Source: PWND01 sp964601515
GTDB lineage: Bacteria > Bacteroidota > Bacteroidia > Bacteroidales > UBA7960
Length of the DNA: 30,402 bases
Assembly (NCBI GenBank): GCA_964601515.1
Contig: CAZRNU010000023.1
Span: forward strand, 1-30,402
Reading direction: 5' to 3'
Both the position numbers and the translations under genes were made by a program. This document shows, one piece after another, positions 1 through 7,326 of the stretch; position 1 is the first letter of the stretch; every line of letters begins with the position of its first letter. The notes beneath the pieces were generated by a model. That model was not told the origin of the DNA. It saw only the letters and a list, made by a program, of their open reading frames with translations, and ran no database searches.

Positions 1-229
1 ATATAACTAAGGTAAGTGCAATTACAAAAACGACAATTTTAACCACAACAGGATTCCAGTCAATAATTGATTCAGAAATCTCACCAATAATATCTGCGAG
101 TAAAACTGCAATGAATACACCAACAATAAGACTTGCCAGTGACGCAACTTCTATAATAAATCCTTTTGAAAATCCTCTAATTGCACCGTAAACAAGCGGA
201 AGGATTAATATAATGTCTAAGTAGTTCAT
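1..229 (-). CDS. CvpA family membrane protein (partial, N-terminal part)
   Basis: The minus strand from an ATG at 229-227 stays open to the window edge, giving about 76 residues of a hydrophobic protein. It starts MNYLDIILILPLVYGAIRG and continues with GFSKGFIIEVASLASLIVG. That pattern of a hydrophobic first helix, the G-x-x-R/K-G-F-x-K-G loop and a second helix is typical of the CvpA (colicin V production) family of inner-membrane proteins. The C-terminal half lies outside the window. The gene is on the same strand as the EVE, holA and AMP nucleosidase genes and could be the last gene of that operon, but a 73-bp repeat-filled gap separates it from the EVE gene. The molecular role of CvpA proteins is poorly defined, so no function is assigned beyond the family. 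It is too short inside the window to appear as a long ORF. Confidence 0.8.
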   Translation of the reverse strand, partial: MNYLDIILILPLVYGAIRGFSKGFIIEVASLASLIVGVFIAVLLADIIGEISESIIDWNPVVVKIVVFVIALTLVI

Positions 230-235
230 ATGGTT

Positions 236-309
236 GGTTTCAGGTTTCAGGTTTCAGGGATTAACTTTTAACTTTTAACTTTTAGTTTTTAGTTTTTAAC
301 TTTTAACTT
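236..309. repeat. Two adjacent heptanucleotide tandem arrays
   Basis: Three perfect copies of GGTTTCA (236-256) are followed after four bases by seven 7-bp units (261-309), five TTAACTT and two TTAGTTT. The second array runs into the end of the EVE gene: its stop codon (complement of TTA at 303-305) and last codons lie in the array. Two different motifs with the same 7-bp period side by side resemble the short tandemly repeated repetitive sequences described in cyanobacteria. No function is evident from sequence. Confidence 0.85.
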
Positions 310-704
310 AACTTCACAATTACATCAAACTCCTCTTTGCTCAATGGCAATACAGATAATCTTGATTGCTTAATCAGGGCAATATCTGACAATTTCTTTT
401 CATTCTTTATCTGATCAAGGGTTACAGGTTTTGAAAACTCTTTTTCCGGGACCATTTCCACCACTACCCATCTAGCATCTTCAGCTGTGGGGTCGGGAAA
501 GTATTCCTTTGTAACTTTCGCCATTCCAACAACTTGTTTTTCGGAAACGCTGTGATAAAACAAAACCAGGTCACCCTTTTTCATCTCTTTTAGATTATTT
601 CTTGCCTGGTAATTTCTCACACCATCCCAAATAGTTACTCCATCTGCCACAAATTGTTGCCATGAAAAAGCACTTGGTTCTGATTTTACAAGCCAATATT
701 GCAT
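303..704 (-). CDS. EVE domain-containing protein
   Basis: This 133-residue protein is essentially one EVE domain, close to the usual 130-160 residues of bacterial THYN1-like proteins. Recognisable blocks are the N-terminal YWLVKSEP, the TIWDGVRNYQARNNL segment and the MKKGDLVLFYHS segment. EVE domains have a PUA-like fold and are thought to bind modified bases in DNA or RNA; the substrate here is unknown. The ATG overlaps the holA stop codon by one base (TAATG on the coding strand), which suggests translational coupling to holA. The stop codon comes from the first units of a heptanucleotide repeat array downstream, so the final residues KLS are repeat-encoded. Family assignment is firm; role is not. 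Confidence 0.93.
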   Translation of the reverse strand: MQYWLVKSEPSAFSWQQFVADGVTIWDGVRNYQARNNLKEMKKGDLVLFYHSVSEKQVVGMAKVTKEYFPDPTAEDARWVVVEMVPEKEFSKPVTLDQIKNEKKLSDIALIKQSRLSVLPLSKEEFDVIVKLS

Positions 705-1711
705 TAGTTTAATATTTTATAAATCAATTCTTTAAGTAATTGTCCATCTTCAACATTCACATTTCCAACGCCTTTTGATTTAAGGTCGTACTCTCGAAGT
801 AATGATATAACATCCAACAATTTACTAATCGGGAAATTATTTGCTGCTTTTGCATAATCATCAACAAAAAAAGGAGAAACCGACAGTGCTGATGCAACAT
901 TATTCTTTGATTTATCCTGAAGCTGATGGTAAATTAACAATTTTGAAAAATATCCAAACAGTATAGACAGAATCATCACATTAGGATTCGACTTTGGGTT
1001 ATCTTCAAAATATTTTGCAATTTGAAAAGCTTTAAAAGAATTTTTTGCAGCAAGTGCTTTTTGAAGTTCAAAAACATTAAAATCCTTACTAATGCCAATA
1101 TTTTCTTCAATATGCTTTACATTAATCTGGCTTCCTTTTGGAAGGTTTATAAATAACTTTCCAACTTCATTAACAATTTTCTGAAGATCTGTTCCGAGGT
1201 AATTTGCCAGCATCTGAACTGCACCGGGGTCGATAGAATAGCCTTTCTTACTTACATAATCGTTTATCCAAGATGGGACTTCATTATCATATAGCTTTTT
1301 GCATTCCATCAAAACTCCGCTTTTTTGCAATGTTTTAGCAAAAGCCTTTCTTTTATCAATGGTTTTGTATTTATAAAGAATAACTAACAAAGTAGATTTT
1401 TGAGGATTTTCAACATAGGATGCCAAGTTTTCTATATTATCAAGATTTTGGGCTTCCTTAACCATAACCACATGATGATTAGCCATCATGGGGTATCGTT
1501 TTGCATAACTTATTATTGTTGGAATATCAGTATCCTTGCCGTAAACTTGAGTATAATTAAACTCCTTCTCGGCTTCATCGAGTACAGTTTTTTCAATTAT
1601 ATCAGCAATAACGTCAATATAAAAAGTTTCCTCACCTGAAAGAAAATAAACAGGATAGTAAACCTTATTTTTAAGGTCTTTTCTTATATCATCAAAACTC
1701 AGAGAAGGCAT
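704..1711 (-). CDS. holA: DNA polymerase III subunit delta
   Basis: The 335-residue product matches the HolA family in length and in its N-terminal block (YPVYFLSGEETFYIDVIADII), the YAKRYPMMANHHVVMVKEAQ segment and the PSWINDYVSKKGYSIDPGA segment that leads into the helical C-terminal domains. HolA is the delta subunit of the clamp loader: it opens the beta sliding clamp so that the complex can load it at primer-template junctions. The ATG at 1711 lies 17 bp after the AMP nucleosidase stop, and the stop overlaps the EVE start, so all three are probably transcribed together. I see no defect. The protein is divergent, as delta subunits usually are, but the block pattern and length make the call secure. 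Confidence 0.93.
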   Translation of the reverse strand: MPSLSFDDIRKDLKNKVYYPVYFLSGEETFYIDVIADIIEKTVLDEAEKEFNYTQVYGKDTDIPTIISYAKRYPMMANHHVVMVKEAQNLDNIENLASYVENPQKSTLLVILYKYKTIDKRKAFAKTLQKSGVLMECKKLYDNEVPSWINDYVSKKGYSIDPGAVQMLANYLGTDLQKIVNEVGKLFINLPKGSQINVKHIEENIGISKDFNVFELQKALAAKNSFKAFQIAKYFEDNPKSNPNVMILSILFGYFSKLLIYHQLQDKSKNNVASALSVSPFFVDDYAKAANNFPISKLLDVISLLREYDLKSKGVGNVNVEDGQLLKELIYKILN

Positions 1712-1728
1712 ATCAGCATTTGTAAATT

Positions 1729-2514
1729 TTAATGTTCATCATAATCGAACTTAAGGTGTTTCACGGTAAGCCCTTGATTAATAAGCTCTTTCAGCGAATC
1801 CACGCCTATTTCAAGTTGCTTCATCACAAAGTTTTTAGACACTTGCTTATCACTTTCCTCTGTTTTAATCCCTGTAGAAATCATTGGTTGGTCAGAAACA
1901 AGAAGTAATGCTCCGGTGGGTATGCTATTATAAAAACCTACAGTAAAAATTGTCGCAGTTTCCATATCAATACCCATAACTCTGATTTTTCTGAGATAAT
2001 TTTTAAAATCTTCATCATGTTCCCATACCCTTCTATTGGTAGTATATATAGTTCCTGTCCAATAATCGAGCTGATGATTTCTAATGTTAGTAGAAACTGC
2101 TTTTTGAAGGTTAAACGCAGGCAATGCAGGAACTTCAGGGGGGAAATAGTCGTTAGAAGTTCCTTCTCCTCTAATTGCGGCAATTGGAAGAATGAGATCG
2201 CCAAGCTGATTAATTTTCTTTAATCCACCACATTTTCCAAGAAACAGAACAGCTTTTGGACTAACAGACGACAGCAAATCCATCACAGTTGCAGCGTTTG
2301 CACTTCCCATCCCAAAATTTATAATTGTAATATCATTATGAGTAGCAGATGCCATAACCCTGTCTTTCCCTTTAATTGGAACGTTAAACTTTTCAGCAAA
2401 AATATCTACATATTGATTAAAATTGACCAGTAAAACATATTCTCCGATTTCTTCAGCCGATGTGCCTGTATATCGAGGAAGCCAGTTTGTAACAATTTCT
2501 TTACGGGTTTTCAT
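1729..2514 (-). CDS. amn: AMP nucleosidase
   Basis: This 261-residue protein belongs to the nucleoside phosphorylase/nucleosidase fold (PNP_UDP_1) and matches the short AMP nucleosidase form common in Bacteroidota, shorter than the roughly 480-residue enzyme of Escherichia coli. It would hydrolyse AMP to adenine and ribose 5-phosphate in the cytoplasm. Visible motifs are the phosphate/ribose region INFGMGSANAATVM, the FLGKCGGL core (residues 91-98), the purine-site GIDMETAT with Glu185, and VSDQP with Asp208, the likely acid near the purine N7. It is the first gene of an apparent amn-holA-EVE operon and is divergent from the HsdR-N gene. The start is the only ATG that keeps the conserved N-terminal WLPRYTG segment. 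An adenosine-type nucleosidase is the alternative; I favour AMP from overall resemblance. Confidence 0.88.
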   Translation of the reverse strand: MKTRKEIVTNWLPRYTGTSAEEIGEYVLLVNFNQYVDIFAEKFNVPIKGKDRVMASATHNDITIINFGMGSANAATVMDLLSSVSPKAVLFLGKCGGLKKINQLGDLILPIAAIRGEGTSNDYFPPEVPALPAFNLQKAVSTNIRNHQLDYWTGTIYTTNRRVWEHDEDFKNYLRKIRVMGIDMETATIFTVGFYNSIPTGALLLVSDQPMISTGIKTEESDKQVSKNFVMKQLEIGVDSLKELINQGLTVKHLKFDYDEH

Positions 2515-2691
2515 ATATTTATATTTTGTTTTTAATTTGTCGAATGAAATTAAAATGCTTAATTATAAATTTAACACACTACACACTTTGCACATTTTAA
2601 AATCTACAGACAAATTTAAACAAACCACTTGGATTTTAACTTCAAACTTTAACTTAAATATGTAATTTTATCACAATTTCAACTTTCCTAT
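2515..2691. other. Divergent intergenic region between amn and the HsdR-N gene
   Basis: This 177-bp AT-rich spacer must hold both divergent promoters. On the minus strand the box TAAATTTG (complement of 2611-2618) fits the Bacteroidota -7 consensus and could serve amn, leaving a leader of about 90 nt. No matching box was found close to the plus-strand ATG. Two copies of ACACACT (2574-2587) are followed by TTGCACA, again near a 7-bp register. No open frame in it looks like a gene. Confidence 0.4.
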
Positions 2692-3144
2692 ATGTTCAAA
2701 CTAAATCTGCCCGAATATGATTTCAGAATCATTAAAGAAAATGATAAACTGAAAATATTTGATTTATATAGAAAAAGGTATGTTGCCTTAACTCCAGAGG
2801 AATGGGTTAGACAAAACTTTTTAAAGTGGCTTTGCACAGAAAAGCAATATCCAGAAACTTTAATATCGGTAGAAAAAGGATTGAAGTATAATAAACTTCA
2901 AAAGAGAAGCGACGCAGTAGTATATAACCGAGAAGGAAATCCTTTAATGATTATAGAATTTAAAGCTCCAAGTATAGAAATAAACAATAACACAATAAAT
3001 CAAATTGCAAGTTATAACTACACCATAGATGCCAAATATTTGGTTATAACAAACGGGCTACAGCACTATTGCCTGAGAAAAGACATTCAAAACTTAACTT
3101 TTAGTTTTATTGAGAACATCCCAGACTACGACGTTTTGAAATAG
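2692..3144 (+). CDS. Stand-alone HsdR N-terminal-domain protein (PD-(D/E)XK nuclease fold)
   Basis: The 150-residue protein is an isolated copy of the nuclease domain found at the N terminus of type I restriction subunit HsdR. Residues fit a PD-(D/E)XK active site: Asp74 in KRSDAVVY, Glu89 and Lys91 in IIEFKAP, then Gln104-x3-Tyr108 in QIASY, a motif typical of the RecB/HsdR branch. All catalytic positions are present, so it could cut or bind DNA. There is no helicase, methylase or specificity gene in the window, so it is not part of a type I system here. It stands opposite the amn-holA-EVE operon, an arrangement I associate with Bacteroidota genomes generally, which suggests a housekeeping DNA role. 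The real substrate is unknown. The ATG at 2692 has no clear Shine-Dalgarno sequence. Confidence 0.85.
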   Translation: MFKLNLPEYDFRIIKENDKLKIFDLYRKRYVALTPEEWVRQNFLKWLCTEKQYPETLISVEKGLKYNKLQKRSDAVVYNREGNPLMIIEFKAPSIEINNNTINQIASYNYTIDAKYLVITNGLQHYCLRKDIQNLTFSFIENIPDYDVLK

Positions 3145-3388
3145 CTTTATTATAGCAAAAAAATCAATTCCGGGGTTTTTAAAAGTTATTAGCAAATGTT
3201 TTGCAGAAAAAACATTCCTCGCTGAGCGGTGGTTCTTGTAAAAGATAACAAATTGCATTGAAAAACCATAATACAATTGGGTCGGCATGGAAGATTAACA
3301 TTATACATTTCATTGAATTGCAAATTCAATAATGTTACGAGCTGCATTATAAATGCCGCTCAGCCGGAGACCAACCATATGCAAAGAA

Positions 3389-3412
3389 AGAGACGCGATG
3401 CCTCGCGTCTCT
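3389..3412. repeat. REP-like palindrome, 10-bp perfect stem
   Basis: The arms AGAGACGCGA (3389-3398) and TCGCGTCTCT (3403-3412) are exact reverse complements around a TGCC loop. The motif AGAGACG with a G/C-rich continuation recurs at 7242-7321, so it appears to belong to a dispersed GTAGAGACG-type repeat family. Lying between two convergent genes, it could also act as a bidirectional terminator or mRNA 3' stabiliser; it has no long T run. Confidence 0.7.
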
Positions 3413-3465
3413 ACAAATTCAATGATAATCATGAAAGAAGGTAAATGCTGCTCAGCCGGTAAACT

Positions 3466-3503
3466 AATCTTCAATCTTACAAATCTTACAAATCTTCAAT
3501 CTT
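3466..3503. repeat. AATCTT short tandem repeat array
   Basis: Five AATCTT cores start at 3466, 3473, 3482, 3491 and 3498 with spacings of 7, 9, 9 and 7 bp; the central unit AATCTTACA occurs twice in perfect tandem (3473-3490). The array ends exactly at the base before the xdhB stop codon (3504-3506 on the plus strand). Confidence 0.75.
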
Positions 3504-5753
3504 TTATGAATACAGCCTCAGCAGAACCTTCTCCGGGGTTAAAGGGGCGTCGAAGTCTGGCTGATAATTAGGGTTGAATGTAATGATGGCATTTTGGATA
3601 GCGAAGAATGCTCCCATACCATAAAGGAAAGGTGGTTCGCCAACTGCCTTTGAGCGCATTATTGCCAGTTCCGGTCCCTCGGCCTCGAGGAAAGTACAAT
3701 CTACAGTTTTTGGAACTGAATAAATATCCGGAACTTTGTAAGTTGATAAGCTATTGGAAAGCATTCTGCCGTCTTTTGCAAATGCAATCTCTTCCATTGT
3801 CATCCAGCCAATGCCCTGAATCAGAGCACCTTCAATTTGTCCCAGATCTATTGTAGGGTTTATACTATTGCCAAAATCATGAACAATTAAAACTTTATCA
3901 AATTCGTAAGTGCCTCTGATACAGTCCAGGGTAATCACTGTAGCTGCAGCTCCATAAACATGATAAGCAAACGGATGTCCTTTTTCTTTGGATTTGTCGA
4001 AGTGAATAATTGGCGTAGCATAATGTCCGTTTTCAGTCAGACAAACCCTGTTTAAAAACGCTTTATCAACAAGTGCTTCCCATTTAATGTCGGTTTTTAC
4101 ATTCTTGTTATAAACAACTTCATCCCTAATCGAAATATCAGAAGCAGTGCCATTTATCATTTCAGAAGCAGTCTTTTTGAGTCTTTCTAGCAGTGCTTCG
4201 CAGGCAATTCTTGTAGCATTTCCATTGAGATCAGCACCCGAACTGGCTGCTGTTGGCGATGTATTGGCAACTCTGGTGGTATTTGTTGATTCTACTTTTA
4301 TTCTATTAGTATTTACCGCAAAAATCTTTGCAGCAACCTGTATCATTTTTGTATTAACACCTTGTCCCATCTCAATAGCTCCCGTACTTATGCCTATACT
4401 TCCGTCCTGATAAATGTGAACCAATGCGCGTGCCTGATTCATAGGGGTTTTGGTAAATGATATTCCAAAGCAAATGGGCATTATTGAAAAGCCTTTTTTT
4501 GTTGTGAAGTTTTGAGCATTATAATCCTCAACTTCTTTTTCAATTTTTGTTATATTGTATTTCTTATATAATTCATTAAAACACTTACCGATATTTACAT
4601 TTGTTGCAATTTGTCCGTATTGAAATTCATCATTCTCGTTAAGGAAATTATTTTCCTGTATTGATTTCTTAGGAACATTAAGCTCCATTGCAGCTTTTGC
4701 TATGGCTGCCTCAATTACAAATGCACCCTGTGGAGCTCCAAACCCACGGAAGGCAGTATTTGGTGGCAGGTTAGTTTTACAGCTGTAAACAGTTACTTCT
4801 GTATTCGGAATAAAGTAGCAGTTGGTAGAATGAAATAGTGTTCTCTCCATTATAGCCGGAGAAAGGTCGGTAGCTGCGCCTCCATTTTGATATAATGTAG
4901 TTTGATATGCAAGAATTTTCAGGTCTTTTGATAAACCAATCTTAAAGTCAGAACTGTATGGATGCCTTTTCCCTGTCATCCTGATATCATCGTGGCGATG
5001 AAGCGATAGTTTTACCGGCTTTTGTAAAACTCTTGCAGCCAAAGCAGCCATGCAAGCGTAGGCAGATGCCTGATCTTCTTTGCCTCCAAAGCCACCTCCA
5101 AGTCTGTTTACATCAACTTCTATTTTGTGCATTGCAATACCAAGTACTTTTGCGGCAGTCTTCTGAACGGCTGTAGGTCCTTGTGTTGAAGAATATATTT
5201 TTATGCAACCATTTTCCAAAGGTATGGCGTATGCACCCTGAGTTTCAATGTAAAGATGCTCCTGGCCGCCACTTTCAACTCTTCCTTCAAAAATGTGCTC
5301 GCACTTTTCCCAAGCTTCATTAACGTTGCCCATCTTAAAAGTACGAGGTGGAATAAGTAAAAGTCCTTTTTCCTTAGCTTCACGAGGTTCTGTAATTACC
5401 TCGTGCTCTTTAATTTCTATCTTAATAAGTCCAACAGCCTTGCGAGCAATAGCCTCAGTTTTTGCAACAACAAGAGCAACAGGCATACTGTGAAAGTGAA
5501 CTTCATCTTCGGCAAAAAGCGGCTCATCCTCAACAATACCGCCTATCTGATTTTCGCCTGTAATATCTTTCGCAGTAAATATTTTTACTACACCTTCAAG
5601 AGCTTCTGCTTTGGAAATGTCAAGATTAGTAATTTTCCCGTGAGCTATTGGCGAACCGAAAACAGCAGAATGAAGTGTCCCTTTCTGCACCGGTATGTCA
5701 TCCAGATATATAGATTTGCCTGTAACGTGGCTTATAGAGTCGGTATTTTTCAT
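3504..5753 (-). CDS. xdhB: Xanthine dehydrogenase, molybdenum-binding subunit
   Basis: The 749-residue protein has the xanthine oxidase large-subunit pattern: an N-terminal a/b hammerhead (about 1-120), then the molybdopterin cytosine dinucleotide-binding domains. Key motifs are GGGFGGKE (219-226), AFRGFGAPQ with Arg336, EMGQGVNTK (461-469) and KAVGEPP with the catalytic base Glu706. Glu226 and Arg336 align with bovine Glu802 and Arg880, the residues that position xanthine, which supports a true purine hydroxylase rather than an aldehyde or CO dehydrogenase. It would oxidise hypoxanthine to xanthine and xanthine to urate. It lies 7 bp after the FeS/FAD subunit gene, so the two form an operon encoding a two-subunit enzyme. 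No XdhC-type cofactor-insertion gene lies nearby. Some databases name the two subunits the other way round. Confidence 0.94.
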   Translation of the reverse strand: MKNTDSISHVTGKSIYLDDIPVQKGTLHSAVFGSPIAHGKITNLDISKAEALEGVVKIFTAKDITGENQIGGIVEDEPLFAEDEVHFHSMPVALVVAKTEAIARKAVGLIKIEIKEHEVITEPREAKEKGLLLIPPRTFKMGNVNEAWEKCEHIFEGRVESGGQEHLYIETQGAYAIPLENGCIKIYSSTQGPTAVQKTAAKVLGIAMHKIEVDVNRLGGGFGGKEDQASAYACMAALAARVLQKPVKLSLHRHDDIRMTGKRHPYSSDFKIGLSKDLKILAYQTTLYQNGGAATDLSPAIMERTLFHSTNCYFIPNTEVTVYSCKTNLPPNTAFRGFGAPQGAFVIEAAIAKAAMELNVPKKSIQENNFLNENDEFQYGQIATNVNIGKCFNELYKKYNITKIEKEVEDYNAQNFTTKKGFSIMPICFGISFTKTPMNQARALVHIYQDGSIGISTGAIEMGQGVNTKMIQVAAKIFAVNTNRIKVESTNTTRVANTSPTAASSGADLNGNATRIACEALLERLKKTASEMINGTASDISIRDEVVYNKNVKTDIKWEALVDKAFLNRVCLTENGHYATPIIHFDKSKEKGHPFAYHVYGAAATVITLDCIRGTYEFDKVLIVHDFGNSINPTIDLGQIEGALIQGIGWMTMEEIAFAKDGRMLSNSLSTYKVPDIYSVPKTVDCTFLEAEGPELAIMRSKAVGEPPFLYGMGAFFAIQNAIITFNPNYQPDFDAPLTPEKVLLRLYS

Positions 5754-5760
5754 TTCAATA

Positions 5761-7164
5761 TTAGCTTAAAAGTTCTTTTGTTTTAATGCTTTCCGGAAAC
5801 AGTTTTATAAAATGAGCAAAAAACAATTGTCCGGCAAGCAGTCTTTTATACTTATCGCTTCCTCTTACATCACTTATTGGAGAAATCTCTTGTTGTAAAA
5901 GCTTTTCAGCTTCTGCAACTGTTCCATTGTTTATAGCCTTTCCTATTAAGAATTTGGAAGTTTCATTAAGATATAACGGAATTGGGCTCACTCCACCAGC
6001 AGACACTCCAGCATCAACAATAATTCCATTTTCTTCTTTAAGGTATAATGCAGTATTAACGCTTGCAATATCCAGATATGTTCTTTTACTTACTTTTTCG
6101 AAATTGAAGTGATAAGGTTTTTTAGGAATTTCAAAAAACACATTCTCAATGTGTTCGTCAGGCTTTAAGTCAAGCTTTTTATAACCAAGGTAGAAGTTTT
6201 TCAATGCAAGAATTCGTGTTTTCTTGTTGTCGCTTATTGATAATTGAGAATTTAAAGCTAAAAAGAACATTGTTAGATCGGCAATAGGGGATGCATTTAC
6301 AATATTTCCGGCAATTGTGCCCATGTTTCTTATCGGCTCTGAAGATACAAGTTTGAAAAAGCTTTTTATTTCAGGTATGATGTCTTGCATTATTTCAGAA
6401 TTCATTATCACATTGGCTGTGGTTGAGGCCTTTATAATACACACGTCGTTCTCAAGCAAAACCCCATTCAATTCCTCATTGTCGAGAATAAGGTTAAGTT
6501 CAGATTCGGCAATATGCTCAGGCTTTTGAACCATAAGGTCAGTACCGCCTCCAATGTTGGTTTTGCCCTTAAGGATTTGATTTCCGGCTTTATTGATTTC
6601 TTTGAGTTGTTTTGGAATTTCTATAAAATACGCAGGCAGATATTCTCTGTCAACAAGCCAACTTACAGGATTGCTGATGTTTTTGTCTTTCATCAAATTA
6701 GAAATGTCGGCTGCTGCCTTTTCAATAGATTTGTATCCGGTACATCTGCAAATATTGCCGCTAATTGCATCAATTGCCGATTGCCTGTTTGATTCTTTCT
6801 CCTCCATGCAATGGCAGGTAAGCGACATTACAAATCCGGGCGTACAAAATCCGCATTGTGTGCCTGAGTTATTTACAATAGCAGCTTGCACAGGCGATAG
6901 TTCTTTCATATTGATTCCTTCGATAGTAACAATATGTTTTCCATGTGCGTTTCCCAGTGGAGTAAGGCAGGATACAATACTGTTGTATCCTACTTTGCCA
7001 TTTTTTAGTTTTCCTTCCAGCACAGTGCATGCGCCACAATCACCTTCCCTGCAGCCTATTTTTGTACCCGGCAAATCTTGCCCATATCTGATAAAATCCA
7101 GAAGCGTAGTACCGGGGTGAGCATCAGTTTGGATGAGTTTATCATTAAGAATAAATGTTATCAT
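5761..7164 (-). CDS. xdhA: Xanthine dehydrogenase small subunit (2Fe-2S and FAD domains)
   Basis: The 467-residue subunit combines two electron-transfer modules. Residues 1-75 form the plant-type ferredoxin domain with Cys38, Cys43, Cys46 and Cys66. Residues 80-155 form the helical second 2Fe-2S domain with Cys104, Cys107, Cys139 and Cys141 (CGFCTPG and CRCTGY). From about residue 190 comes the FAD-binding domain of the molybdopterin dehydrogenase type, with KTNIGGGTDLMV and RNMGTIAGNIVNASPIADL, ending in the CO-dehydrogenase-flavoprotein C-terminal domain (SDVRGSDKYKRLL). Electrons taken from the purine at the molybdenum subunit pass through the clusters to FAD and then to NAD or another acceptor. 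All eight cluster cysteines are intact. It is the first gene of the pair with xdhB. I found no clear -7 box upstream of the ATG at 7164. Confidence 0.94.
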   Translation of the reverse strand: MITFILNDKLIQTDAHPGTTLLDFIRYGQDLPGTKIGCREGDCGACTVLEGKLKNGKVGYNSIVSCLTPLGNAHGKHIVTIEGINMKELSPVQAAIVNNSGTQCGFCTPGFVMSLTCHCMEEKESNRQSAIDAISGNICRCTGYKSIEKAAADISNLMKDKNISNPVSWLVDREYLPAYFIEIPKQLKEINKAGNQILKGKTNIGGGTDLMVQKPEHIAESELNLILDNEELNGVLLENDVCIIKASTTANVIMNSEIMQDIIPEIKSFFKLVSSEPIRNMGTIAGNIVNASPIADLTMFFLALNSQLSISDNKKTRILALKNFYLGYKKLDLKPDEHIENVFFEIPKKPYHFNFEKVSKRTYLDIASVNTALYLKEENGIIVDAGVSAGGVSPIPLYLNETSKFLIGKAINNGTVAEAEKLLQQEISPISDVRGSDKYKRLLAGQLFFAHFIKLFPESIKTKELLS

Positions 7165-7241
7165 AGCTTTATGAGTATTCTTTCAAGCCATAAATTTAGT
7201 GAAAAATGTAAAAACAAAGGAAAAGAAATACAGATAATTTG

Positions 7242-7321
7242 CGTAGAGACGTGCCACGTAGAGACGTGCCTGTTGGCAAGGCTCTACATGGCGTGGCTCT
7301 ACAAAATGGCGTGGCTCTACG
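7242..7321. repeat. Cluster of REP-like GTAGAGACG / CTCTAC repeats
   Basis: Two tandem 15-bp copies of CGTAGAGACGTGCC plus one variable base (7242-7256 and 7257-7271) are followed by two copies of ATGGCGTGGCTCTAC (7288-7302 and 7306-7320) and one isolated GGCTCTAC (7280-7287). The two motifs are partial reverse complements, so the left (CGTAGAG, 7242-7248) and right (CTCTACG, 7315-7321) ends can pair in a large hairpin. The cluster ends about five bases from the amidase stop codon and separates two same-strand operons. Confidence 0.8.
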
Positions 7322-7326
7322 TGGAT

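Larger units (their letters stand above)
3145..3503. other. 359-bp non-coding convergent spacer with several repeats
   Basis: This stretch lies between the 3' ends of the HsdR-N gene (plus) and xdhB (minus). I see no gene. It contains an 8-bp inverted repeat around GCA (3312-3330), a direct repeat AAATGCYGCTCAGCCGG at 3351-3367 and 3443-3459 with a reverse-complement fragment GCTGAGCGG at 3221-3229, a perfect 10-bp-stem hairpin at 3389-3412, and an AATCTT repeat array at 3466-3503 that ends against the xdhB stop codon. It looks like a site where small repeats have accumulated downstream of two genes. Confidence 0.75.

Noticed and set aside
2692..3144. Remnant of a type I restriction-modification locus
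   Set aside because: The frame is intact with its own start and stop, no helicase fragment, hsdM or hsdS is nearby, and the surrounding genes are housekeeping.
3312..3330. Inverted repeat ATTGAATT/AATTCAAT as a terminator for the HsdR-N gene
   Set aside because: The stem is only 8 AT-rich pairs, lies about 170 bp after the stop and has no T run; it may be chance in AT-rich DNA.
6593..7120. A 175-codon plus-strand frame opposite the xdhA FeS domains
   Set aside because: The minus-strand frame encodes all eight cluster cysteines; the opposite frame has no recognisable domain or start signal.
7165..7241. Search for a promoter directly upstream of xdhA
   Set aside because: No TAnnTTTG box was found on the minus strand in this interval, so no promoter feature is reported.
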